From CAVZYN01 sp963779515 (GTDB lineage Bacteria; Pseudomonadota; Alphaproteobacteria; Rhizobiales; Hyphomicrobiaceae), in contig CAVZYN010000018.1 of NCBI GenBank assembly GCA_963779515.1, positions 124,001 to 188,000 on the forward strand: a stretch of 64,000 bases of DNA, in the 5' to 3' direction. Below are positions 50,515-59,965 of the stretch, piece after piece. Positions within the stretch are counted from its first letter, which is position 1. Every line of letters begins with the position of its first letter. The notes under the pieces were generated by a model that saw nothing but the letters and a program-made list of their open reading frames with translations, was not told the origin of the DNA and ran no database searches. The translations under genes and the position numbers were made by a program.

Positions 50515-52731
50515 ATGCGTTTAACTCCCAGCGTTCAGAACTCGGTCATTGCCCCGCCGTCCCGGCTGACTTCGCCGGCCGATGATGGCGGTCCGCAGTT
50601 TCCGGACCTGCTCCAGCTGATGCGCAATAACCTCGTGCAGATCCTGCTCACTCTGTTGGCAGGCCTGATGCTCGCCACCCTGTATTTGATGCTTGCGGCA
50701 CCTGCGTATACTGCCACGAGTTCGATTTATATCGACCCGCGTCAGCGCAATAATCCGGAGAAAGAAACGCAATCCTCGGGACCGGGAGACACCACGTGGT
50801 TTGAAAGCCAGGTGTCGATTATCGGTTCCGATACGATTCTCCGCCGGGTGATCGATAAGGAAAATCTGCTCGCCGACCAGGAATTTGTTCCAGAACGGCG
50901 CACCAGTTTTTTGTCGTCGCTGCGTGACAAGATCGCGCCGCGCGCCGCCGAACCTGATGCCATGAGCTTGGCGCTGGTCAGTTTGGCGCGCAAACTCCGC
51001 GTGCGCCGGGCCTTGAACACCTACGTCGTCAATGTGGAAGTCGCCTCCAATAGTCCCGTCAAGGCGGCCGCGCTCGCCAGTTCAATCGCGAACGCCTATC
51101 TGCAGGACCAGGCAAGTTCCAAGTCCGAAGACGCACGCAAGGCGAACGCCCTGATCGATGCACGTCTTGGCGAGCTGCGCTCGCAGGTGAGCCTCGCGGA
51201 ATCGCGGGTCGACGAATTCAAGCGCGACAACAAAATCGTCGTCTCCGAGGGCGGCTTGTTGAACGAGCAGCAACTGACGAAGCTGAACACTGAGCTCGTC
51301 GCCGTTCGCTCGCAGGTCGCGACGTCGAGGGCAAAGCTCGATGAGATGCAGTCGACGCTCAAGCGGGGTGTGAGCCCGGAATCGTTGCCGGAAGCCATGA
51401 GTTCGCCCGTCGTGCAGCGTCTTCGCGATCAATTCGCGGCGGCGGTTCGACGCGAGGCGTCGCTGTCCAGCCAGCTGCAACCGCGTCACCCCGTGATGAC
51501 CGACATCCGGGCGCAGGTTGGGTCTTTGCGCGGACAGATCAATGCCGAACTGCAGCGCATCACGCAGTCGACGCAGAGCGAATATCAGATCGCCGCAAGC
51601 CGCGAGCGAGAAATCGCGCGGGAGCTCAAGAACGCCGAAGAAGGCGTATCGAAAACCAATACGGCACAGATTCGGCTGCGGGCTTTCGAACGCGAAGCGG
51701 AAGCCAGCCGCGAAGTGCTGCGCAGTTTCCTGTCCCGCGCCAAGGAAACCCAAGAACTCCAAAACATCACTGTCGCCGACGCGCGCATCATCACGCCGGC
51801 CGCCGTGCCGCCGCGTCCGTCGAGCCCCAATCCGTGGTTGATCCTGGCCCTAGCCACGCTTGGCAGTCTCGGGCTGTCGCTCGGTCGCGCGCTGCTCTCG
51901 GGCATGTCGGCGGCGGCGCCGGTTCATCGTATCCCAGTCTCCGGGCCCGTGGCGACGTCCTCGTCGCAGACGCTGGTGCCCGTACCTGCTCCACGCGCCG
52001 AATTGGAGCAATTCGGCTTGATCCCGATGATCGAACCGCGCAATCCCGTTGGCCGCGTTATTCGCCGCATTCGTGGCCGCAGCGCCGGTTCCGGACCGGT
52101 CACATACGGTGATCTGATGGGTGCGCTCGCCGAGGGCCGCCGTGACAGCGATACGGCGTACCGCGATGCGATTCTGCGGCTGCTGATGCGCGTGCGTTCC
52201 GCGGCGCCCGCCAACAAAACCCAAGTCGTACTGATGATTTCTGGCCGCAGCGGCATGGGCGCCTCGGGCACTGCCCTCTCCATGTCGTACGCGGCGGCCT
52301 TGCAGAACGAGCGGACGCTGCTGGTCGATGCCGCCTCGCACGACGCCTCGCTCTCCAATGTGTTTGCGGCGTACATAGATCAAAATCAGCCTTGCTCGCT
52401 CGACAGCAAGAAGGACCTTGCGGCCCTGACGTCGCGAGACAACAACTCCGGCCTGTCGTTCTTGCCGATCGCACTCGCAGATCTGCGGCTCCTGAAGCTC
52501 GCCCAGCGCCAGCGGTTGCAAGAAGGCTTGAAAAAGCTCGCCGCCGACTTCGACTTTGTCGTGATCGATGCCGGTCCGGTTCTGGAAGACATCTCGGCCA
52601 TGGCCCTGGCGCCGATTGCCGACACCATCATCGTCGTCGATGCGATGGGCGCCAATCTTGCAAGTCATACGATCGATGCGCTGGAAAGCACTTCGGCTCG
52701 CCCGGCTGGAATCGTGAGAACCCTGGCATGA
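50515..52731 (+). CDS. Wzc/GumC-like polysaccharide chain-length protein with degenerate kinase domain
   Basis: A 738-residue bacterial tyrosine-kinase-type co-polymerase. The Wzz part has a first membrane segment (LVQILLTLLAGLMLATLYLM) and a long coiled-coil periplasmic part (TELVAVRSQVATSRAKLDEM); the second segment is PNPWLILALATLGSLGLSLG. The cytoplasmic domain resembles a P-loop kinase, but where GxGKS/T is expected it has ISGRSGMGASGTALSMSYAA, with no lysine. RTLLVDAASHD and DFVVIDAGPVLEDISAMALA stand in for Walker A' and B. No Tyr cluster ends the protein. It probably acts as a scaffold. ATG at 50515 follows AAGGAA. Confidence 0.85.
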   Translation: MRLTPSVQNSVIAPPSRLTSPADDGGPQFPDLLQLMRNNLVQILLTLLAGLMLATLYLMLAAPAYTATSSIYIDPRQRNNPEKETQSSGPGDTTWFESQVSIIGSDTILRRVIDKENLLADQEFVPERRTSFLSSLRDKIAPRAAEPDAMSLALVSLARKLRVRRALNTYVVNVEVASNSPVKAAALASSIANAYLQDQASSKSEDARKANALIDARLGELRSQVSLAESRVDEFKRDNKIVVSEGGLLNEQQLTKLNTELVAVRSQVATSRAKLDEMQSTLKRGVSPESLPEAMSSPVVQRLRDQFAAAVRREASLSSQLQPRHPVMTDIRAQVGSLRGQINAELQRITQSTQSEYQIAASREREIARELKNAEEGVSKTNTAQIRLRAFEREAEASREVLRSFLSRAKETQELQNITVADARIITPAAVPPRPSSPNPWLILALATLGSLGLSLGRALLSGMSAAAPVHRIPVSGPVATSSSQTLVPVPAPRAELEQFGLIPMIEPRNPVGRVIRRIRGRSAGSGPVTYGDLMGALAEGRRDSDTAYRDAILRLLMRVRSAAPANKTQVVLMISGRSGMGASGTALSMSYAAALQNERTLLVDAASHDASLSNVFAAYIDQNQPCSLDSKKDLAALTSRDNNSGLSFLPIALADLRLLKLAQRQRLQEGLKKLAADFDFVVIDAGPVLEDISAMALAPIADTIIVVDAMGANLASHTIDALESTSARPAGIVRTLA

Positions 52732-53315
52732 TACCGAACCAAAACACCATTGGACGCGATGTGAAGCCAAAGCGCGCGCCTTCCATCTTGAAGTTGTCGC
52801 AAGCCTTCGCGGCGGCAGAAAGCAACGAATCAGGCGCCTACGTGCACGTTCCGAAAGCCTTGGCGCATGACGCGGCGCACTCGCCGGCACTCGCGAAGGC
52901 GCTAGCCGCGGCACGCTGGTCCGATACCGCTCCGTCAACGACCGCCCTCGCCGACTTCCTGAAAGCCTGCGCGAAAGCGGGGCTGCCACTCTTCCTGGCG
53001 GGCCATGATGGTGGTTCCATTGGCCGTGCCGGACGGGCTTTGGCGACAGATCCTGGCGTCTCGCTGGACATCTGCGGAAGCGCGCTTCTCGATCCACTTC
53101 CGGAGAAAGCCGCGGCGGCGCTGAAGCGTCAGCTGATGGCGACCGATGCACGCGTCTGCGTGCTCGTCATGCCGGATGCCACGGGGGCGATCATGGCGGC
53201 AGCACTTCAGAAGGCCGGACTTCCAGTCGTGGTTTTCAGCTTTGGCGATGCGCTGTTGAACTATGGCATGCCGCGGCGGGCACGATCGCTGGCAAGACTT
53301 TTCAGGCGTCACTAA
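52728..53315 (+). CDS. Hypothetical protein coupled to the chain-length gene
   Basis: A 195-residue soluble protein whose ATG overlaps the upstream stop (ATGA). It has a two-layer alpha/beta look: GLPLFLAGHDGGSIGRAGRA, LSLDICGSALLDPLPEKA-like middle, then DARVCVLVMPDATGAIMAAA and GLPVVVFSFGDALLNYGM. The GLPLFLxG / DxRVxVL / VVVFSFGDALLN spacing recalls a diverged WecG/TagA-type glycosyltransferase, but the usual GxPKQE motif is absent, so this is only a suggestion. Tight coupling supports a role in exopolysaccharide production. Confidence 0.55.
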   Translation: MIPNQNTIGRDVKPKRAPSILKLSQAFAAAESNESGAYVHVPKALAHDAAHSPALAKALAAARWSDTAPSTTALADFLKACAKAGLPLFLAGHDGGSIGRAGRALATDPGVSLDICGSALLDPLPEKAAAALKRQLMATDARVCVLVMPDATGAIMAAALQKAGLPVVVFSFGDALLNYGMPRRARSLARLFRRH

Positions 53316-53351
53316 TCCCGATAGAGCTAGCGCCGCAACATAGGCGGCGCC

Positions 53352-54698
53352 ATGGCCACGATTCTTCTCAAAAATGCCGACGTCCTGGTGACGATGGACG
53401 ATGCGCGGCGTGAGATCGCCGGCGGATGGCTGTTCGCGCGCGACGGCGTAATCGAACAGATCGGACAGGGTGCCTGTTCGCTCGCCGCCGAGACGGTAAT
53501 CGATGCTGGCGGCATGATTGCACTACCTGGCCTGATCAACACGCATCATCATCTCTTTCAGACGCTGACGCGGGCGGTTCCTGCCGCTCAGGACGCACCT
53601 CTATTTGGCTGGTTGCAGACGCTCTATCCGATCTGGTCGCGGATCGGACCAGAACACATCCATGTGTCGGCCTTGACCGGCATGGCGGAGATGATGCTGT
53701 CCGGCTGCACGACGAGTTCGGATCATCTCTATCTCTTTCCGAATGGCGCGCGGCTCGATGATGAGATCGCCGCTGCGCATGAGATCGGACTGCGGTTCAC
53801 CGCAACACGCGGCTCGATGAGCATCGGCGAGAGCAACGGCGGGCTTCCGCCCGACATCTTGACCGAGCGCGAGGACCACATTCTCGCAGATTGCGAACGG
53901 GTGATCGGCGCATTCCACGACCGCCGCCGGCACGCCATGGTGCATGTAGCGCTGGCGCCCTGCTCGCCGTTCTCGGTGTCGCGAGACCTGATGCGCGACA
54001 GTGCGCGGCTCGCCCGCAAACATGGCGTCCGCCTGCACACGCATCTTGCCGAGAACGTCGAGGATGTCGACTACTCGGTCGAAAAGTTCGGCATGCGGCC
54101 CGGCGCTTATGCCGAAGATTTGGAATGGGTCGGACCGGACGTCTGGCATGCGCACTGCGTCCAGCTCGACCCGAGCGAGATCGCCCTCTTCGGTCGCACG
54201 GGCACGGGCGTTGCGCATTGCCCGTGCTCGAACATGCGGCTCGCGAGTGGCATCGCGCCGGTGGTCGCAATGTTGAAGGCGGGCGTGCCGGTTGGACTTG
54301 GCGTCGACGGTTCCGCGTCGAGCGACAGCGGACATCTTCTCAACGAGGCGCGTCAGGCCATGCTTCTGCAGCGCGTCAAAGGCGGGGCGGCGGCGTTTTC
54401 CGCGCGTGCTGCACTGGAGCTTGCAACACGCGGTGGCGCGACCGTGCTCGGCCGCGACGACATCGGCCATCTCGCCCCCGGCATGGCAGCCGACGTCGCC
54501 ATCTACGCGTGCGACGATGTCGCGATGGCCGGTGCGGATTGGGATCCGGTCGCAGCACTCGTTCTCTGCGGGCCGATCAGAGCGCGACACACCATCGTCA
54601 ACGGTATCCCGGTCGTCCGCGACGGCCGCTTGACCACCCTCGATTTCCCGGCACATCTCGCCAAGCACCGAACCCTCGTGCGCAAGCTGATGAGCTGA
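53352..54698 (+). CDS. Amidohydrolase, probable 8-oxoguanine deaminase
   Basis: A 448-residue metal-dependent deaminase of the TrzN/AtzB/8-oxoguanine deaminase group. Metal ligands are seen in LINTHHHLFQTLTRAVPA, a His in RLHTHLAENVED, another in DVWHAHCVQLDPSE, and the catalytic Asp in LGVDGSASSDSGHLLNEARQ. The early segment WLQTLYPIWSRI and the GCTTSSDHLYLFP stretch are typical of the 8-oxoguanine deaminase branch. Removes the amino group from oxidised guanine for purine salvage or disposal. Confidence 0.85.
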   Translation: MATILLKNADVLVTMDDARREIAGGWLFARDGVIEQIGQGACSLAAETVIDAGGMIALPGLINTHHHLFQTLTRAVPAAQDAPLFGWLQTLYPIWSRIGPEHIHVSALTGMAEMMLSGCTTSSDHLYLFPNGARLDDEIAAAHEIGLRFTATRGSMSIGESNGGLPPDILTEREDHILADCERVIGAFHDRRRHAMVHVALAPCSPFSVSRDLMRDSARLARKHGVRLHTHLAENVEDVDYSVEKFGMRPGAYAEDLEWVGPDVWHAHCVQLDPSEIALFGRTGTGVAHCPCSNMRLASGIAPVVAMLKAGVPVGLGVDGSASSDSGHLLNEARQAMLLQRVKGGAAAFSARAALELATRGGATVLGRDDIGHLAPGMAADVAIYACDDVAMAGADWDPVAALVLCGPIRARHTIVNGIPVVRDGRLTTLDFPAHLAKHRTLVRKLMS

Positions 54699-54821
54699 AG
54701 GCCCGCCCAATTCGGTGGACATGCCGCAGCTGCCCGCGCCTCGCTGCGTGACACACCCGCCGGGACATGCTTTTTCGAGGCGTAAGATGATCGCGGCGCT
54801 GTCGCATGACGGGGACGTTCG

Positions 54822-55439
54822 GTGCTGAAGGTTGAAAAGCTCAAAGTGCATGGCTTGCCGCCCCTCTCGTTCGAGGTACCCATGGGCGAGTGCCTTGCAA
54901 TCGAGGGCCCATCTGGCTCCGGCAAGACATTGGTGCTGCGCGCCATCGCAGATCTCGACGCCGCGGACGGATACGTCTTTCTCGAAGGCGCGGAGCGGCG
55001 AGAAATGAGTGCGCCGGACTGGCGGCGCCAAGTGCGCTATTGCGCCGCCGAACCCGCGTGGTGGGCGGCGACTCCGCGCCCGCATTTCTTGGCAGACACC
55101 AATCTTGATGGGTTGGTTGCGTCGTTGGGGATCGCGGCGGCCTGCCTCGATCACCCCCTCGATCGGCTCTCGACCGGAGAGCGGCAACGGCTGGCGTTGG
55201 CGCGCGCCGTTATCGACCGGCCCAAGGTGCTACTGCTCGATGAACCTACGTCGGCGCTGGATGGCGCGTCGTCTGGGCTCGTCGAAGACCTCATCCGGTC
55301 GCGACTCGAGATGGGCACGATCGTCATTCTGGTCAGTCATGATGCTGGCCTCGTGATGCGGCACGCCGATGCGCGCCTGCAATTGGCGAAGCCGCAGGCG
55401 ACGGCCAAGCTGGCGGCGACCAAGGGAGCCGCCGCATGA
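54822..55439 (+). CDS. FetA-like ABC transporter ATP-binding protein
   Basis: A 205-residue ATPase with Walker A in AIEGPSGSGKTLVLRAIADL, signature RLSTGERQRLALARAV and Walker B KVLLLDEPTSALD. It is short and lacks additional domains, as in FetA. GTG start at 54822. Its stop overlaps the permease start by four bases. In E. coli FetAB exports iron and aids oxidative-stress resistance; the same role is likely here. Confidence 0.88.
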   Translation: MLKVEKLKVHGLPPLSFEVPMGECLAIEGPSGSGKTLVLRAIADLDAADGYVFLEGAERREMSAPDWRRQVRYCAAEPAWWAATPRPHFLADTNLDGLVASLGIAAACLDHPLDRLSTGERQRLALARAVIDRPKVLLLDEPTSALDGASSGLVEDLIRSRLEMGTIVILVSHDAGLVMRHADARLQLAKPQATAKLAATKGAAA

Positions 55440-56254
55440 CTTACGTGCCATTGTCGATGTTCGACCTCGCGACCGCAGCGGCGCTGCTGCTTGTCAATGG
55501 TGCCATTTCTCTACTCTTTCGGCTTGGTCTCGAGCGCAGCTTGGCCTTCGCCGCCCTGCGCATGGTCGCCCAGCTCGCGCTCATCGGTCACGTTCTCACT
55601 TTCATCTTTGCTCAATCGTCGCCCGCATGGACCTTCGGCATGGCGGCGGTGATGGTGGCGGTGGCGGGCTTCGAGATTGCGCAACGCCAGGATAGGCCGT
55701 TCGCCGGTCTTTGGACTCACGGCCTCGGTGCGGTCACACTCCTCACCGTTGGGACGTGCGCCACGCTTTACGCCGTACTCGGGGCGATTGGCCCAAACCC
55801 TTGGTGGTCGCCGCGATACCTGTTGCCGATTTTTGGCATGGTGCTCGGCAATACGCTGACTGCAGTTTCCTTGGCGTTGCAAACGATCACCGATGCGGCT
55901 TGGCGGGAGCGCGCGCAACTCGAAACACGGCTGGCGCTTGGCGCAACGCGGCTCGACGCCTTTGCTGGCGTGCTACGGCGCGCGCTGCGGACCGCCCTGA
56001 TGCCGATCATCAACGCAATGGCCGCTGCGGGGATTGTCACGTTGCCCGGCATGATGACAGGACAAATCGTAGCAGGGATCGATCCGGCTGAGGCGGCCAA
56101 GTACCAGATCTTGATTATGTTTGTGATTGCAGGATCGGCAGCGCTTGGCGCGGTGATCGCGGCCTTCGCGGCAGTCTGGCGCCTCACCGATCATCGCCAT
56201 CGCTTGCGGCTTGATCGGCTCGCACCCGCGGCCGCCGATGCCGCCAGGGATTGA
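55436..56254 (+). CDS. FetB-like iron export ABC transporter permease
   Basis: A 272-residue membrane protein of the FetB/UPF0014 family with about six to seven membrane segments (e.g. LATAAALLLVNGAISLLFRL, LLTVGTCATLYAVLGAIG). The characteristic LALGATRLDAFAGVLRRALR, TALMPIINAMAAAGIVTLPG and MMTGQIVAGIDPAEAAKYQI are all present. Coupled to the ATPase gene by an ATGA overlap. The downstream YdcF gene overlaps its stop. Confidence 0.92.
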   Translation: MTYVPLSMFDLATAAALLLVNGAISLLFRLGLERSLAFAALRMVAQLALIGHVLTFIFAQSSPAWTFGMAAVMVAVAGFEIAQRQDRPFAGLWTHGLGAVTLLTVGTCATLYAVLGAIGPNPWWSPRYLLPIFGMVLGNTLTAVSLALQTITDAAWRERAQLETRLALGATRLDAFAGVLRRALRTALMPIINAMAAAGIVTLPGMMTGQIVAGIDPAEAAKYQILIMFVIAGSAALGAVIAAFAAVWRLTDHRHRLRLDRLAPAAADAARD

Positions 56255-57057
56255 AGCAGCCGATGTTCTACGCACTCTCCAAGATCCTCTGGTTCTGCCT
56301 GCAGCCGTCCTCCCTGATCGGGCTGACCCTGCTGCTGGGGCTGGTTGCCCTTGCTCGGAACCGGGTGCGGCTTGGCCGCTGGCTGTTGACGGGCGGGACG
56401 CTGGCGCTCGCGATTGGCGGACTTGCGCCCGTCGGCGATCTCCTCATCGCGCCGCTCGAGAACCGCTTCCAACACGCCGATCCCGGCAGCGGACCGGTGC
56501 ACGGCATCATCGTCCTTGGTGGTGCGGAGGATCCCCGGCTGTCGAGATCGCGCGATGTCATGTCCCTCAACGAGGCCGCGGAACGCATGACCGAAACCGT
56601 CGCATTGTCGCGCCGCTTCCCCGAGGCGCGCATCGTGTTTTCCGGCGGCTCGGACGCGCTCATCACCACGAAGCCGCCCGAGGCCGAAACCGCCGCAAAG
56701 CTGCTCGAAGCGTTGGGCGTTGCCGCGAGCCGGATGACGCTGGAGGCCAAGTCGCGCAATACGCACGAAAATGCGGTGTTCACACGCGACCTCATTCAAC
56801 AAAAGCCCGGCGAGCGCTGGCTGCTGGTGACGACCGCATGGCATATGCCGCGCGCCATGGGCTGCTTTCGCCAGGCCGGCGTGCGTGTCGAGCCGTGGCC
56901 CGTCGACTATCGCACGCCGCAAGCGTTCGAGTGGTTCCGGCTCTACAGCAGCCTGCCGGAGGGTTTGCGGCGGCTCGACTTTGTGATGAAGGAGTACGTT
57001 GGCCTCGTCGCCTATCGCCTGACGGGGCGCACCGACGCATTGTTTCCGCGCCCATGA
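56251..57057 (+). CDS. YdcF/ElyC family (DUF218) membrane protein
   Basis: A 268-residue protein with two N-terminal membrane segments (ILWFCLQPSSLIGLTLLLGL and RWLLTGGTLALAIGGLAPVG) and a DUF218 domain: GPVHGIIVLGGAEDPRLSRS, ARIVFSGGSD, LEAKSRNTHENAVFTRDLIQ and WLLVTTAWHMPRAMGCFRQA. Family members (ElyC, YdcF, SanA) act in envelope and lipid-carrier metabolism. Start is TTG at 56251, overlapping fetB, or ATG at 56263. Confidence 0.88.
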   Translation: MKQPMFYALSKILWFCLQPSSLIGLTLLLGLVALARNRVRLGRWLLTGGTLALAIGGLAPVGDLLIAPLENRFQHADPGSGPVHGIIVLGGAEDPRLSRSRDVMSLNEAAERMTETVALSRRFPEARIVFSGGSDALITTKPPEAETAAKLLEALGVAASRMTLEAKSRNTHENAVFTRDLIQQKPGERWLLVTTAWHMPRAMGCFRQAGVRVEPWPVDYRTPQAFEWFRLYSSLPEGLRRLDFVMKEYVGLVAYRLTGRTDALFPRP

Positions 57058-57075
57058 CGGGGCGAACCGCGAAGG

Positions 57076-57558
57076 TCAGCTCTTTTTGCCGCTGACCGTC
57101 GGCACGGGCGGAAGCGGCGGGGTCGACGACGGCTTGGCCAGTTCCGCCGCGATATCGACGGTTTTGCATTTCTTTTCGGCCAAGAGGCCGTTGTAGGCGT
57201 CGGCGCGGGCCCGTTCGCGGGCCAGTTCGCCCGCCTTGTCGAGGCCGGCTGTCGAGGCACCGATGGTTTGGCTGGCGGCGCGCTGCGCGAGCGCTGCGGC
57301 GACCGAGGGTTCCTGGACGTCGGATGCTGCGCGCAGGCGGGAAATGATGATGTGGATCGACCCGTTGAGGCGGCGGCAATCGAGCTTCTGCTCGTCGGCG
57401 CTAGGCCGGTAGGTGTTGTCGACCACCGCGCCACCCTCGAACTGCTTCAGCCGGCTCATCTTGTCCGATTTTGCGCCTTCCGGAACATAACCGGGTGCGG
57501 CCGCCGCGCAGGCGGAGAGCATCAGGGCGAGCAGAGGCGCGACGGCTGATGGGCGCAT
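57076..57558 (-). CDS. Hypothetical lipoprotein
   Basis: A 160-residue protein (from ATG 57558) with a lipoprotein signal: PSAVAPLLALMLSACAAAAP with lipobox LSAC. The mature part has FEGGAVVDNTYRPSADEQKL followed by helical Ala/Glu-rich sequence with two later cysteines (KLDCRRLNG, EKKCKTVD). No known domain is recognised. An earlier in-frame ATG lies at 57576. It converges with the YdcF gene. Confidence 0.6.
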   Translation of the reverse strand: MRPSAVAPLLALMLSACAAAAPGYVPEGAKSDKMSRLKQFEGGAVVDNTYRPSADEQKLDCRRLNGSIHIIISRLRAASDVQEPSVAAALAQRAASQTIGASTAGLDKAGELARERARADAYNGLLAEKKCKTVDIAAELAKPSSTPPLPPVPTVSGKKS

Positions 57559-57670
57559 GGATTGATCCAGAATCATCGACTATTTCTAGCGCCGTGAAGA
57601 TGGCGTGACGAGGGCGTTCGCCTGTTGTAACTTCGGGAACAACGTCGAAATCCGCACATCGAGGGCCACA

Positions 57671-58102
57671 ATGCCGCAGACCATCACCACGAGTTCCAAA
57701 GCCATGGTGGAGGCGGCGCGACGCGAGATTCGCGAGGTCTCGGCAACCGAGGCCATGACCATGGCCGCGCAGCCCGACGTGGTTCTGGTCGATATCCGGG
57801 ACCCGCGCGAACTTGACCGCGAGGGACGCGTCCCCGGCGCCTTTCACTGCACCCGTGGCATGCTCGAGTTCTGGATCGATCCAGAAAGCCCTTACTACAA
57901 ACCTACTTTCGGCGAGGATAAGACCTTCGTGTTTTTCTGCGCCGGTGGAATGCGCTCGGTGCTGGCCGCCAAGGTCGCGCAGGACATGGGCCTGAATCCG
58001 GTCGCACACATCGTTGGTGGATTCAAAGCTTGGCGTGAATCCGGAGGCACGATCGACACGAGCTCCCGCTCCGGCGCGCAGGCTGGTCCGCGCAAAGACT
58101 GA
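57671..58102 (+). CDS. Rhodanese-domain protein
   Basis: A 143-residue single rhodanese domain. The active-site cysteine lies in TFVFFCAGGMRSVLAAKVAQ; VVLVDIRDPRELDREGRVPG and HIVGGFKAWRESGGTID are typical. It moves sulfane sulfur between thiols. No signal peptide, so it acts in the cytoplasm. The ATG at 57671 is preferred over the upstream start at 57605. Confidence 0.9.
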   Translation: MPQTITTSSKAMVEAARREIREVSATEAMTMAAQPDVVLVDIRDPRELDREGRVPGAFHCTRGMLEFWIDPESPYYKPTFGEDKTFVFFCAGGMRSVLAAKVAQDMGLNPVAHIVGGFKAWRESGGTIDTSSRSGAQAGPRKD

Positions 58103-58294
58103 CTTGCTTTGCTTCCGAGCTGGCTTAACCATTCCCGATCTAAGTATACGGATCGTTACAGACTTCGGGGATAGTGTCTGTCCGTGCGCGGCGCTTTGCC
58201 ATTGCTGGCACAGCCCTTGCTCGGGTCCGATCGAATTTACGTTTGAGTAACGACGCCCATGGGCCGGCTGCCAGCCGCCCCGGCGTGTGAGTGA

Positions 58295-59863
58295 ATGCGG
58301 GGTTGCGTTGCCGTGAGTTTGGACTTTGTCAGACACAAAGCGATTGCGTGCGCCCTCGCGTCGGCGGCGCTTTTGCTCTCCGGCTGCAAGCAAGAGACGG
58401 TGTTCACGCGCGTTCCAGCGCACGGCACCGTCCAGCGCGATGCCAAGCCCACGGCAACGACTGTGTTTTTGTCCGTTCCGGTCACGCTCGACCGCTTCCT
58501 GGCCGAGGCCGAGCGGCTCATTCCGCAACAAGTTTCGGTCGTCAAAGAAGTTGTCGAGGACGGAGCTTGCGACCGCCGCAAAGCCAGCTGGATCGAGTGT
58601 GCGAACGCCAAATTCGAAGGCGAACTCCTGCGCGATGGTCCAGTCGGTTTGAAGCTGGCCGACGGCCGGTTGCAGATGGAATTGCCGCTCAAGTACGACA
58701 TCACCGCGCGCGGCGTCGGCTGGGCATCGTACTTGAAGGAGTCGAAGACTGGTTCGTTCACTGTCGGCCTGCCGATCGAGACCGCCATCGCCAGCGGCTT
58801 CAATTTGGAGGCGCGGATCGCTGGCGATCTGATCTGGAGCGAAAAGACCATTCCACTGCTGAAGGGCAAAATCGCTCTGAAGCAGGTTGCCGATGCGAAG
58901 ATCAAGGCGATTGTGAAGCCGTTGGCTGACGTGTTGCGCCAGTCGCTGGCGGAGCAACCCATTCGCGAAGCCGCGGACCGAGCTTGGCGCGGGCTGCACA
59001 CGCCCATCGAGCTCACGCGCAAGCCAGGCCTTTGGCTGCGCGGCGCGCCCGAAAAGATCGCCAGTGGCGGCTTCGCGGTCGAACGCGGCGAGATCGTGCA
59101 TCGAGTCGCGATCAGCACACGGCTGACCGCCTTCCATGGCGAGCGCCCCGCGCCGTTACTGTCGAAGCCAATGCCGGAGCCCACAAAAGCGCCGATCACC
59201 AATTCCAAGACCGAGATCCGCCTGCCGGTCGACATCAGCCTCGCCGACGTCCAGAAGTCGCTCGATGCGGCGTTCCCAAAAGACGAGAAGATCGAAACGC
59301 GCGCCGATCAAGGCGATCCGACGGTCGTGCAGGTCAAATCGGCGCAACTTTTTCCCGTCAAGGAGAAAGTCGGCATCGCGCTGCAGATCGACGTCATTTC
59401 GCCGAGCCGGCTTCTGGGATTGACCGGCAAGGCATTCCTGCTCGGCGTTCCGGTCTTGAATGCGTCGTCCGGCATGCTCGAACTGGGCCAGATCGGATTT
59501 CCAACGGCGCCGCCGAAAGAGGCTGCCACCAAACAGCCGTCGCTGGTGCGTCTCGGACAGGAACCATTCGCGGGTCGCATTGCACGCGCCGTCCAGCTCG
59601 ATGTCGGCCGCGAGGTACGCAATCTGATGCCGCGAATCAATGCCATGATCGAACAGCGGCTCGAAGAAAATCTCTACCTCGGCGGGTCGCTTGACAGCTT
59701 CGAGATTGCCTCCATCGACCCGGCGCGGGATGCCTTGCGCATCAACCTCGACCTCTCTGGCACACTGAGCCTCAGGTTCGGTTCCAGCCCGCTCGCACCG
59801 GGCCGCCTCGAACAGACAAAAAGCGATGGTCCGCGGCCGCTCGAGCCTGGGCAGAAGCGCTGA
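58295..59863 (+). CDS. DUF4403 family lipoprotein
   Basis: A 522-residue protein with a lipoprotein signal (CALASAALLLSGC, Cys near residue 31) and the DUF4403 pattern: TTVFLSVPVTLDRFLAEAER, LPLKYDITARGVGWASYLKE, IALQIDVISPSRLLGLTGKA and a late YLGGSLDSFEIASI. The fold resembles lipid-binding TULIP/BPI-like proteins, so an outer-membrane or lipid-transport role is possible but unproven. It stands before the carboxylase operon. Confidence 0.82.
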   Translation: MRGCVAVSLDFVRHKAIACALASAALLLSGCKQETVFTRVPAHGTVQRDAKPTATTVFLSVPVTLDRFLAEAERLIPQQVSVVKEVVEDGACDRRKASWIECANAKFEGELLRDGPVGLKLADGRLQMELPLKYDITARGVGWASYLKESKTGSFTVGLPIETAIASGFNLEARIAGDLIWSEKTIPLLKGKIALKQVADAKIKAIVKPLADVLRQSLAEQPIREAADRAWRGLHTPIELTRKPGLWLRGAPEKIASGGFAVERGEIVHRVAISTRLTAFHGERPAPLLSKPMPEPTKAPITNSKTEIRLPVDISLADVQKSLDAAFPKDEKIETRADQGDPTVVQVKSAQLFPVKEKVGIALQIDVISPSRLLGLTGKAFLLGVPVLNASSGMLELGQIGFPTAPPKEAATKQPSLVRLGQEPFAGRIARAVQLDVGREVRNLMPRINAMIEQRLEENLYLGGSLDSFEIASIDPARDALRINLDLSGTLSLRFGSSPLAPGRLEQTKSDGPRPLEPGQKR

Positions 59864-59965
59864 CAGCCAGCCGCCGTCCTTGCACCGCACAGTCTTGCAG
59901 GCCAGCATCTTGCAGCTCTGGGCGCCGACCGCTAAGCCGGATGGACGGCGGCAATCGGAGGCGAG

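Noticed and set aside
53601..55187. Antisense ORF of 528 codons opposite the amidohydrolase
   Set aside because: Runs through the end of the amidohydrolase and the start of the FetA-like gene; no recognisable domain.
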